From: Oehlia diaphana
Lineage: Eukaryota; Glomeromycota; Glomeromycetes; Glomerales; Glomeraceae
DNA: 51,440 bases
NCBI GenBank assembly: GCA_003833135.1
Contig: QZLH01000009.1
Coordinates: 267,272-318,711, forward strand
Direction of reading: 5' to 3'
This document shows positions 10,466-20,640 of this stretch, piece after piece; position 1 is the first letter of the stretch, and each line of letters opens with the position of its first letter. A program made the position numbers and the translations under genes. The notes below the pieces were generated by a model. That model saw only the letters and a list, made by a program, of their open reading frames with translations. It made no database searches and was not told the DNA's origin.

Positions 10466-10863
10466 TCCAGCTATCTAATTTTTAACGTTATAAAACTACA
10501 CGAACTTATAACCACTTAAACTAAACCCTAACTGATTCAGTTTATTTTAGGTCTAAAATTAAATTGAATTCTTTGATTCTTTGCTTAAAATTACAAAATT
10601 AACAAATAAATGCTTATTATTAGTTACTAATAAATAACAATAATAAAAAGTTCTGTTTTTTTTTCATTCGGGTCTTATTATATTTAGCTAATGAAGGCTA
10701 TGCCATTCCAAAGTCCAGTCTAAAGTAAAAAGGAAATAAAATTATTAGCGTGGCTATTAATGAGATAAAAAATAAAGAAAAAGAAAAAAACAATAATTAA
10801 TAGAACGTTTTCACCTACTCGCAGTATTCCATTTAAAATAAGTAAAGTCTCTATAGTAAAAAT
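10466..10863. other. AT-rich spacer
   Basis: No gene or repeat recognised. Confidence 0.4.
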
Positions 10864-11045
10864 AAGCTATATTAGTATGCAAGAAGTGGCTTTTTTATTT
10901 GTGGCGACAGTCATGAGTAATTTATACTTAATAATGCTTGGTCTTATAATAATTATAGTAATAGAAATCGTTATCCTAAAATAGGGATCCCGGAGAATTT
11001 TGAAGTAGAAGATTATGAAATATTTCAAGTAATTAAAAAAAACAA
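10864..11045 (+). pseudogene. 3' fragment of a BTB-TLDc gene
   Basis: The stretch aligns to the last part of the intact gene at about 13577-13773. Shared blocks include TTAGTATGCA, CAGTCATG(A/G)GTAATTTAT, AGAAATCGTTATCCTAAAAT and AATTTTGAAGTAGA, followed by GATTATGAA.TATTTCAAGTA. Small internal deletions destroy the frame. It encodes the end of the TLDc domain (NRYPKIGIP.NFEVEDYE). It lies directly upstream of two further copies of the family in the same orientation, so it is a remnant of a third tandem copy. Confidence 0.75.
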
Positions 11046-11512
11046 AAAAAAAAACATAAGTATTTATGCTTTTGTTAATTAAAATTTTTGCAATTATTAT
11101 TTTCTCTATGTTGAAGAAAACTAATTAAATCTAAAATTGAAATGCTTCATTATGAAATTGCGTGAATATTTTAAACTTTTGAATTTAAATGTAATAATAT
11201 AATCTTTATGATTTAAATTAATTGCTATCATAATAATATAAATAATACAGGTGATAATTATTTCTTCAAGGACAACCAAACAAACCGTATATAAATCTAT
11301 TTTCGTAACTCAAAATATTTATAAATTAAACTGAAATTTTATTAAATGATCGCAAACCGCAGTCGTTAATGTTGTTTGATTGGAATTGCAATGTTTCCGG
11401 TTATAGAAATGATCATCATAGAATAATATAAAAACGTGTTTGTACCAAAAACTTAAATTTTTACTACGTTTCCTGCTTATCTTATTAATTACATTTAAAA
11501 ATTAAAAAAAAA
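11046..11512. other. Spacer and probable promoter of the BTB-TLDc copy A
   Basis: AT-rich, ending in an A-run just before the ATG at 11513. No motif that I would name. Confidence 0.4.
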
Positions 11513-11942
11513 ATGTCTTCAAAATTTTGGGCAGAATTATCTAACGATTACGAAAAACTTTTTGAGACAGAAATTGGTTATGACGTTATTATTTATGCTG
11601 GTGAAGAGCAATATGTTAAGGAAATTCATGCTCATTCAAATATTTTGTGCATTAGGTCTCAATATTTTCGCTCTGCTTTTTCTAATGAATGGGCTGAGAA
11701 AAAAGATGGAAAATTTATTTTCAAAAAACCTAACATTTCTCCACAATTATTTAATATTATCCTTAGGTATTTATAATGTTTATAATAAATTTATGTTATA
11801 AAAAAGAAAGTCTAATTAATATTATATTATTTGTACTGTGAATTAGGTTTATTTATTGTGGAAATATTGAATTAAAGAATTTACAAGGTCCTGATGTATT
11901 GAAATTGTTAATTGCAGTTGATGAACTTAATATTCATCCTTT
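11513..11942 (+). CDS. BTB-BACK-TLDc protein, copy A (5' part, cut by gap)
   Basis: Exon 1 is 11513-11766 and starts MSSKFWAELSNDYEKLFE. It contains most of a BTB/POZ domain: YDVIIYAGE, EIHAHSNILCIRSQYFR, then ISPQLFNIILR. The 80-nt intron is 11767-11846 (GTATTT...TTAG). Exon 2 resumes with FIYCGNIELKNLQGPDVLKL and runs into 494 undetermined bases. BTB proteins of this kind are predicted substrate adaptors for cullin-3 ubiquitin ligases; the BTB-BACK-TLDc combination is hugely expanded in arbuscular mycorrhizal fungi. BACK and TLDc domains are expected downstream but not visible in this copy. Confidence 0.85.
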
Positions 11943-12436
11943 NNNNNNNNNNNNNNNNNNNNNNNNNNNNNNNNNNNNNNNNNNNNNNNNNNNNNNNNNN
12001 NNNNNNNNNNNNNNNNNNNNNNNNNNNNNNNNNNNNNNNNNNNNNNNNNNNNNNNNNNNNNNNNNNNNNNNNNNNNNNNNNNNNNNNNNNNNNNNNNNNN
12101 NNNNNNNNNNNNNNNNNNNNNNNNNNNNNNNNNNNNNNNNNNNNNNNNNNNNNNNNNNNNNNNNNNNNNNNNNNNNNNNNNNNNNNNNNNNNNNNNNNNN
12201 NNNNNNNNNNNNNNNNNNNNNNNNNNNNNNNNNNNNNNNNNNNNNNNNNNNNNNNNNNNNNNNNNNNNNNNNNNNNNNNNNNNNNNNNNNNNNNNNNNNN
12301 NNNNNNNNNNNNNNNNNNNNNNNNNNNNNNNNNNNNNNNNNNNNNNNNNNNNNNNNNNNNNNNNNNNNNNNNNNNNNNNNNNNNNNNNNNNNNNNNNNNN
12401 NNNNNNNNNNNNNNNNNNNNNNNNNNNNNNNNNNNN
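11943..12436. other. Assembly gap (494 N)
   Basis: Undetermined bases. The sequence before the gap (11651-11942) and after it (12437-12725) are two diverged versions of the same exon1-intron-exon2 segment, so the gap sits inside a tandem duplication. Confidence 0.95.
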
Positions 12437-13777
12437 TATTAGGTCTCAATACTTTCGCTCCGCATTTTCTAATGAATGGGCTGAGAAAAAGGATGGAAAA
12501 TTTATTTTCAAAAAACCTAACATTTCTCCGCAATTATTTAATATCATTCTTAGGTATTTATAAAATTTATAATAAATTTTATTATATTATAAAAGGAAAG
12601 TCTAATTAATATTATATCATTGTATATTAGGTTTATTTATTGTGGAAATATTGAATTAAAGAATTTACAAGGTCCTGATGTATTGAAATTGTTAATTGCA
12701 GTTGATGAACTTAATATTCATCCTTTGGTTTCTCATATTCAAGAATTTTTGATTGAACATCAAACTGAATTTTTATACCAAAATCCAACTGAAATTCTTG
12801 AAACTGTTTATCAACATGAAACATTTACAGATTTATGGGATTTCTGTCTTGAAAAAATTTGTGAAGAACCTAAAGTTTTATTCAATTCTGATAAATTTAT
12901 TGATTTAAAAGCTCCTTTAATAGAATTAATGTTGAAAAGAGATGATTTAAATATAGAAGAAATTGAAATTTGGGAGAATTTGTTAAAATGGTGTCTTTCT
13001 CAACAAAATATAATGAATGAACCATCAAAATGGAATAAAGAAGATATTACAAAAATTGAGAGGGAATTGTACAGATTTATTCCTTTAATTCGATTTTATG
13101 ATATTGGACCTACAGATTTCTTTTATAAAGTTTATTGTTATAAAGATGTCTTACCACAAGATTTAATTTATAATCTTTTAGAACTTCATATAGTTCCTAA
13201 TATGAAACCTAAAGATAATTTGCCACCTTCAAGAAAGCCAAATTTAAAGGGTGCAACCTTAATTGAATCAAACCATTTGTCTATTTTTGCTTCATGGATT
13301 GATAAAATGGATTCTTCACATTATAATAGAAAAAATATTCCTTACGACTTTAAATTATTATACCGCTCAAGTCAGGATGGAAATGATACTAAATCTTTTC
13401 ATGAAAATAGTGATAATAAAGGAGCTACTATTTGGATCGCAAAAATTAAAAATTCTACACAATTAATTGGTGGGTATAATCCACTTGATTGGAAGGGCAA
13501 TCGTAATTGGAAAACTACAGCAGATAGTTTTTTATTTAATTTTACAAATGGAAGAGATATTTCTACTGCAAAAAGAAGTTATGTTAGTATGCATAGTGTG
13601 GCTGTATTTTGTGACCCTAGGTATGGACCAGTCATGGGTAATTTATTCTGTGAACATAATGTTTGGTTTTATAATAATGATGATAATGGAAATCGTTATC
13701 CTAAAATAGGAATCCCAGCAAATTTTGAAGTAGAGGATTATGAAGTATTTCAAGTAGTTAAAAAAAAGAGAATTTAA
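12437..13777 (+). CDS. BTB-BACK-TLDc protein, copy B (5' end in gap)
   Basis: The visible part starts in the BTB domain at IRSQYFRSAFSNEWAEK (12438). An intron at 12554-12630 (77 nt, GTATTT...TATTAG) follows. The large last exon, 12631-13777, encodes the rest of BTB, a BACK domain (about 40-190 codons in; FLIEHQTEF, WDFCLEKICEEP, IWENLLKWC) and a complete TLDc domain from GATLIESNHLSIFASWI through GGYNPLDWKG, FLFNFTNGRD and FCDPRYGPVMG to IPANFEVEDYEVFQV. TLDc domains are linked in other organisms to oxidative-stress responses and V-ATPase interaction. The product is a probable cullin-3 adaptor. It is colinear with copy A and the fragment at 10864-11045. Confidence 0.9.
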
Positions 13778-15559
13778 CAATAACCATTTTTTGTGAGCTT
13801 AATTATTTTATAATATCAAATTTTAGACTTAATAAACACGAATCTTGCTTAAGTTTATATCTAAACATGCACTATAATATTTAAGTGCTGTAATGAGTGC
13901 AAGTTTATCTGAATGTTCCTCTAGAACGAACCCATCTGTGTGACTGTGTCGAACTTTATGATTTAATATTTATAAATTTATCATGAACAAAAGATGTAAA
14001 GCAATTTTAATTAATCAGTTGTAATAACTATATATATATTGATTGTTCATCCTTATAACTAATCAATATTCTTTATAAAGTCAATAACTAAACCACTATG
14101 CCTAATATTATGTGATTCAAATTTCTCACTTCATCTTACATATTTTTCACATGAGTTTTTGGCTTTCTTACAGCCAGTACTCAGTCAGTAATATTTTTTT
14201 AATATTTCAAAAGAGTAATTTTTCAAAACTAAATGAAAGAAACTCTTTTTCCTTATTCCTTTATCTAATGTAAATATAATCATCACCTCTTTGTGGTTTA
14301 TTAACAATTTATTAATAAAAAATATCTTGAAGAAATTTCTAAGAAAATTCTAAAATCATTTTCTTTAATAGTAAAATTCAAATTTATATAATCTAATTCG
14401 AAAGGGAGAATTTGTCCTAGATATTTTAATATGATTGAAATACGAATTGTTAAATATTCATATATTGACGTATATTTATTGAAAGATAATTACGGCTTTA
14501 ATTTTAAATGAAGAATCACAAATTGAATCATTTGCAATAGTTATTAATAAAATCTGGTTTTAATCATGATGTATCATTAAATCAACAATTATTAAAATTA
14601 ATTAATTTAAATGGTTTAATTAAATTAATAATTTGTTGAATAAAACTATTATTCAAGAATGAACAATAAACAATATGAACAGTGAGTTTTTGTTTCAAAG
14701 CCCAAGACCAATGAATTAAGAAGATATGGCTTACGGTGTCTAGTCCGATGATTTTTTTGAGTCTGGTATTTCGGTAGTATGAATTTTGATGCAAATCGAA
14801 CATTACTGAGTCCGGATCAATGATCTTTCCGATGTCAATTTTTAGCACAGTCATGTTAAATAATGTAGAAACCTACTTTAAAATTTTTATTTGAGATATC
14901 AAGCCGAAATTAAAAGCTTTTTTTTTTTTTTTTTACCGATAGAATCTTAGTCAGGATTTTGATTCAATCGGGATTTACATTTGTCGGCCTTGTCGGATTA
15001 TAGACTCTCGATATTATTATGGCCGGGAGATCCCATTATAATTATTATATGACGGAATTCAAAATTAGAGATTAGATAGCATTTCGATATTATATTATTT
15101 TTATTTTTATTAAACAAGAATTGAAGATATAATAATATAACAATCTAAACTAAACCGCAAGAAATACATTACAGTCAACTACAATAATTACAATAATGAA
15201 AATAATCGGCTAAGATTAAAAAATCCTAGACGTGCCAATCTTCTCTACCCCTCCTTACTACAACTACCTTACCCTCCTAAAAAATAAAAATAAATTAAAA
15301 TACAATGAAAGTGTATTATCTAACATTATAGAAACCTACTATGTTCCCGAAATAGCATATATTATTTCTAATACCTTTTTTCATAATAAAATCTACTAAA
15401 GAATTGAATAATATTATCTAACCTATTTTTAATAGTTTTATTTTCACAATTTTACATCGTGGGATAGAAATTGGTTCTAAAATTTGAAATTTCAACAGTA
15501 CAGTCAAATAAAATATTTGTAGCTCCTGATAATTTATAGCATAATTAAAAATATAATTA
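13778..15559. other. Intergenic DNA, no gene recognised
   Basis: AT-rich with a less AT-rich patch at about 14690-15020 that may be old repeat DNA. A minus-strand open frame at 14582-14854 crosses that patch but shows no domain. Poly-T at about 14920-14934. Confidence 0.4.
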
Positions 15560-15800
15560 CCGTATTTCCCCATTATTAAGCACCCCGAAAATAAGCGCCC
15601 ACATATATTATATAGTAAGCACTCCTGATTATATATGTAATGAACAATTTTATTGAAAAAGTAAGCATTATTTACTATCTATTATCATAATTTTAATTTG
15701 TATTAATTATAATTTCTATTAAATACAATTCCTTTATCATCATTAATGGCTCTTCATCTAAAGAATTTGATATGCCACTAAATTTAGTAATTTTTTAACA
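15560..15800 (-). mobile_element. Remnant end of a pogo/Tigger-like DNA transposon
   Basis: On the minus strand the frame KFSGISNSLDEEPLM (about 15741-15785) matches the C-terminal region of pogo-like DDE transposases, where an F.K.xGISN..D pattern is usual. About 150 bp beyond its stop lies TACCGTATTTCCCCATTATT (from about 15560), with GCACCCCGAAAATAAGCGCC next to it, a sequence of the kind found at element termini. I find no matching opposite terminus. The rest of the transposase is not readable; other short open pieces at 15840-15980 may belong to it. Confidence 0.4.
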
Positions 15801-17319
15801 CTTAAATAGCTCGTAGTTTAATGTATGGTGGCTAGATATTTGATAACTTGATGTTTAGTAAAAATTGTTGCTGCATACTACTGCGATTAATTCACCTTTT
15901 AGAGATGATGGCAATTTTTCTACATTCTTTGAGAAAAATGATTGTGCTTCGCTATTTTCTTCAAAATAAATCCACTAGTTATATTACAATTTTCACTTAA
16001 TTAATAAAATATGAAAATTCGATTTCCGTATTTTAATAATTCATTTCTAGTTGAAGAAAATTATCCATTTTAAAATTAAATTATAATTATTATTTATTAT
16101 TAATGATTTTTTTGCTAAATTTGAGCTACCATCATGAAAACTATTTTTAAAGGGTAAAGATTTCGCATAATCCATAATATATAATACTGTATTTGCTTGA
16201 ACAAGACTACCTAGTAAATAATCACTGACCGTCTTTTCTAATACTTCTTCTAGTTATAATAAAAACGTCATCTCCTTTACCGCAAAACACAATATTTTGA
16301 TAATATATTATTTGTTCATAGCGTTTTTTTTTTGGAGTAAGAACAGCTAATCCAGGCGATAAGGTACGTGCGTGTATCAGTCAAATATAATTAATTATTC
16401 CGTGCAGCTATAGACAATAATAGACAACAAAATATAAATATTGTTATATAAATTAGTAAACAACTAAGAAAAAAATAATTTAATGATATTAAAGAATCTA
16501 ATTTTTTCGTTGATATTTCTTACGACTATTGATTATCGAATATTTTGCCAAATCACGGGTTTGAATAAAATTTGCTATAGAATTTTTCCAAATAAAATTG
16601 CTCCTTGATCCATTAGTTGAATTATATGGTGGTTCAATCTACACTTTATCTAAAAGTTCAAGTTTTTAAATGGTCATAAAATATCAAATATTATATACTA
16701 CCATATTCTAAAAATTTCAAATTCCAATTAAATAAACCAGCATTACACTTTTTTTTAATCAAACAGTGTTTTATTTTAATCAATCTTCTTGTCAAAAAGT
16801 ACCACTCGCTTCTTTTGTATTTAATGTTCAATCTTCCACTTGATTTATGAAAATGAATTATATGATCACATGATAAAGGGCGCACATAAAATAAGAATTC
16901 CCAAATTATATTTTTTTGTCAAGTTAATAATGACATGATGTGTAAAATTTGTTATTTTGGGCATGGAAGTACTCTTATAAGATGTGGACCCGATTTGAAG
17001 AATTAATGAATTATGGTTTTATTTAGCATTTGTGTCTAGCAAAATCACCAAAAAAGTTAAAATCAGAGAAGCTGCTAAATCTATAATACAGATTGTCTTA
17101 ACAAAATTTAGACTTCAGATTAACCATGGCTAATAATTATGGTTTTGAGAATAAATATTAAAGAATCTTCTTTATGCTAAATGATAAAATTAAACTTGGT
17201 TTCCATTATTCAGACTTACTTAGTATGACTTAAAGTCAAGTGGGATGATGTCTCCTCATGTATGGTAATTTAATTTTTCAGAGTCAATGCAAACGTTGTA
17301 GCATTGTACAGTAGGTCTA
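15801..17319. other. Decayed repeat DNA, no gene recognised
   Basis: Scattered short open frames without domains, including a minus-strand frame at 16691-16885. Probably eroded transposon sequence. Confidence 0.3.
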
Positions 17320-17512
17320 TATATTAAATCGTCTCCAAAGAAGGATGCATATACTTACGATTTGGATCTTCTGGATCTAATGATTATGAATTGGTAGTCA
17401 AACAATATTTATTATTAAACCACAATTTTCTACGTCACATCCAATCAATGGGCATTTTAAAATATTGTAACCCATATGAATTTCAATTTGAATGTTCAGT
17501 ATCCGAAATGTG
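17320..17512 (+). pseudogene. Coding-like remnant, unassigned
   Basis: An open stretch of about 60 codons reading KEGCIYLRFGSSGSNDYEL, then YLLLNHNFLRHIQSMGIL and CNPYEFQFECS. Its balanced amino-acid composition is unlike the surrounding AT-rich noise. No start or splice sites. Probably part of a dead transposon or gene; family unknown. Confidence 0.3.
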
Positions 17513-18149
17513 ATATGTTTCATGTGTGTAGTTATGTGTAATAAATTTCATGTGTAAGATCATCATATATATATAGCACACAATATGAAGCTCTTATTGA
17601 CCAATTGCAAAAAGAAAAATATTTATTTTTGGATTAGAGAAATTAAAGATAATCATCTTTTTCATATTTATCCAATAAACAATGTTCCGGAAAAAAAAAA
17701 AATACATTTTATGGCGCAGTATTATATTTTTATTAAATTGATGGTAAAAATAATATCATAATTTACAAAAAAAAATCTGTAGTAGAATGCTAAACATTTG
17801 ACCTTATGGTTCTTAAAGAACTGGTTGATAAATGTCTATTTCTAATAAAGTCTCTAATTTTATCGCGTTGATGATACCATCTCCTAACGCATGATACAAT
17901 CTTAAAATTAGTTTATTTACTATAACAAATCCATCAGATATAAGTACCTTCAACAAAAATATTTATGAAAGTATAATCTTCCTTGATCTTTGCAATAATA
18001 GGGCTGAAAATCTTTGAGACCAAATAAATTTAATGTCAAAGTATTTATTGCTAGTATGTCAATAGCTGAAAATATTGTACAAATTGATAATAGTAGTGTT
18101 GGAAGCTCTGAAACCCAAGTAAAAACGAAAAAATTTCGTGTATCTATAA
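17513..18149. other. AT-rich spacer
   Basis: No gene recognised. Possible eroded 3' end of the adjoining hAT remnant in the part near 17850-18010. Confidence 0.3.
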
Positions 18150-19068
18150 TATCATCTCCTCTTGTGGTCCTGCAAGTAATGGTGATGATGGGGAGAATAT
18201 TTGGTAAGATTCAACGCCAAATTTTTTGCATTAGTTCTTTCAATTTCATTTTCAAACGCGGAGAATTTTACCCTTGGATCTAATAATGAAGAAATTTGCG
18301 AAGATCACTCATAGTTGGCCAGTAGTTATTAATTTTTGATAAATTGCATCTGTCACAATAAGAAAATACGCATGAATGGTTGGAAAGCAGACGCTGTGAA
18401 AATCTTTCGTCACTAATATATGGAGATAAATGTTCCTGAATACTGAGAAAACGAACCGAATGTCACCATTAGTTGGGTAACTAAATGCTGAAAGGAAACG
18501 GATTGCATGTTCGATTGGACTTAAACCATAGTATCCTAATAAATTGGGAATATAGTAAGTTTCCGCAATTAATAATTCGTCAATCAGAACACTCCAAAAC
18601 GTCATGAAATGATTATTATTGCTTAAATCCGACCGAATGACTCAAATTGGTATCAACAATATGTGAAAGGATATAAATTTCACTTACATCAATGTTAATA
18701 CGATTGAAATCGGTAAGATATCATTGACGAACATTTGGATTATCGGCAGCAAGTAAATTTAAAGCGGGCTCCATTCTTTTCCACTTTTCCAACATGTAAA
18801 GATGGAATTCCACCTGGTACTAACGTCCAGTTCGGGTGCTAGATAATCGATTGGTAATGGGCGAAATCTAGATTCTGAAATACTTCAAGTTTCTCATCTT
18901 AAGATACGAGTTCGTCTTCATATTCAGATACGAGTCGTTTTCAGTCACAAGTTCGTCCTCATTCTCGTCCTCGGTTCTGTACTCGTCTTCGTCCTCAGTT
19001 CTGTCATCCATATTTTCATCGTCGTCGTCTTCAAGTTCAGTAGCGTCTTTATATTCTCTTTTCCTCAT
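18150..19068 (-). pseudogene. hAT-family transposase, frameshifted remnant
   Basis: hAT transposases cut and paste DNA elements with an RNase-H-like core. From an ATG at 19068 there is a Glu/Asp-rich segment (DDDDENMDDRTEDEDE and similar). In shifting frames this is followed by PIDYLAPELDVSTRWNS (about 18804-18855), MLEKWKRMEPALNLLAADN, YLTDFNRIN, NNYWPTMSDLRKFL, and SLLDPRVKFSAFENEIE (about 18245-18290). D.STRWNS, the LL.AD block, YWP.MSDLRK and LLDPR.K are recognisable hAT blocks. At least three frameshifts and an in-frame stop separate them. The usual C-terminal dimerisation block is not clear. The acidic head may be the tail of an older segment or an unrelated insertion. Confidence 0.75.
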
Positions 19069-19495
19069 TTTAGTTTACACACACACATATGTTGAGACTG
19101 AAAAGTTTGCGTGTTTAAGTAAGAAATATAAAATTTTCAAACGACTAACGTATTAAAAGTTACCATTATGGTAAAGACATATTTAAAGTATGATTACGGA
19201 TCTCAGGAGTTTGATTTCAAACTTTAATACTGTATAACAGTACAATTAAAATTCGGAAATTTAAAAAACAAAAAATTTCGAAATAAAAATAAAAAATTTC
19301 GAAAATGAAAAAAATTTTGAAATAAAGGGAAAAAATCCGAACAAAAAATCCTAATTAGAATAAGGTGAGCACAAAAAATTTGGCTCATTTTTATTGGCTC
19401 ATCAATAATTTTAAATTGTGTAATGTGGAACGTGATATTTCCGCGCCCGATTTATACCGTATTTATAATAGCTAGGTCATGTGGACGTTCCGACA
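19069..19495. other. Low-complexity spacer
   Basis: At about 19255-19345 the sequence is made of AAAAATTTCGAAAT-like units. Two TTGGCTCAT units sit at about 19379-19402. No gene. Confidence 0.4.
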
Positions 19496-19528
19496 GCTAT
19501 TTCCGGTTAATGAAGTTTTTTGATCGGA

Positions 19529-19855
19529 TATTTTTTTCAGGTTTTCTTATCAATCATCATCTTTTTTAATGCGATCGGCGCAGTAGAACGAAATTTTTTC
19601 CTTTTTCCTTTCGGTTTTTCCTTTAATGGTTATATTGGTGATATTGATGGTATGCGAATTTTTAATTTAATTTTACATTATTTTCAATTAATTTATTTCT
19701 TTCTTACAGATGATGATGAAGTATATAATAATCCGAATTTTCATTCAAAAGAACAAGATGAACTGCAAATTCCTGATGGTAAGTAATAAGATTTCTTTTT
19801 AAAGCAACTAATTAATTTTACTAATTCGTTAATTTTTTATTTTAGATGAATTTTA
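19529..19855 (+). CDS. Small spliced gene with acidic C-terminus, unknown function (partial)
   Basis: Three exon pieces fit in one frame: up to about 19650 (ending GYIGDIDD across the junction, donor GTATGC); about 19711-19778 (DDEVYNNPNFHSKEQDELQI, donor GTAAGT, after TTTCTTACAG); and about 19845-19855 (ending EF and TAA, after TATTTTAG). The hydrophobic front, IIIFFNAIGAVERNFFLF, has no ATG; it may follow an acceptor at TTTTTTCAG (about 19532-19540) with an earlier first exon I cannot place. The acidic end resembles the tail of small repeated proteins in these fungi, but I cannot name the family. Confidence 0.4.
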
Positions 19856-20077
19856 AATTGACTTAATAAATCAAAAAACAAAATTATATTATATTCAAAT
19901 TGTTATCATTTATTTATAAGTTATTTAAACACTAAGATTAGAGTAGTTACAAGATTCTTAGTTTGTAATTTAAATAATTATATAATAAAGTTATTAAAAT
20001 CATTTTTTTTTTGTTAACGCGATCAGCGCAGTAGAACTAACTTTTTTCTTTTCCTTTCTGTTTCTCATTTAATGGTT
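19563..20077 (+). repeat. Duplicated about 65-bp block
   Basis: GCGATCGGCGCAGTAGAACG at about 19571, with its T-rich flank up to TTAATGGTTA, recurs at about 20019 as GCGATCAGCGCAGTAGAACT with the same flank. The first copy lies in the coding piece of the small gene, so the second may be a decayed duplicate of that exon. Confidence 0.6.
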
Positions 20078-20413
20078 AAACTAACTAAATTTATTTAATT
20101 ATTCATTCTGATGATCTTAAAATGTACATAAAATAATTGCGAACATTTTAATTGAATTTAAAGTAAAAAAAAGTTCGGCCCATATATATATAACCTTTGA
20201 GGTTCCAATACATCTGCCCCAAACCTAACGTGTCAAATGATTAAAAAATCATTCTATATACTATGAACATAATTAAATTAATATTTCAACATTTCTTAAT
20301 AATATAATCTGAATTGCAATATTAACCCTGAGCGTTAGATAATTGCAGACAAGCAAGCATTTGATAGGGTTGTGGACTAAATTGGTAGAAGTTTCTTTGT
20401 AAGATGTATCAAT
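20078..20413. other. AT-rich spacer
   Basis: Nothing recognised. Confidence 0.4.
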
Positions 20414-20640
20414 AAATCATTGAAAATTTAAATGTTATTGGTAGAAGAAACAAAACTGGTATCTATATTAGTAATCTCATCATTAGTAGAACAAATAAGA
20501 AACATAATTCATTATACGATTATTTTGCGAAGGTCACTTTTGATGAAACAACAGAACGGTATAATAAACTAGGACGTTATCAAGTCCGCAGTTATCATTT
20601 GCATGTCATCACGTGCTGGACAGACAACGGACATTTGTGA
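20414..20640 (+). pseudogene. Coding-like remnant, possibly BED-type zinc-finger start of a transposase
   Basis: A frame of about 74 codons without stops ends in TGA at 20638-20640. It contains RTNKKHNSLYDYFAKVTFDE, then ERYNKLGRYQVRSYHLH. The S..Y.YF.KVT.DE layout followed by a basic block and a His-containing helix resembles a BED finger at the N-terminus of hAT transposases, but the paired cysteines are missing. No start codon or continuing core. Weak assignment. Confidence 0.3.

Noticed and set aside
11899..12609. Open frames running through the first N gap, both strands
   Set aside because: They consist mostly of undetermined residues; the real exons are defined by splice sites outside the gap.
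14582..14854. Minus-strand 90-codon frame
   Set aside because: Crosses repeat-like DNA; no domain or start context convincing enough.
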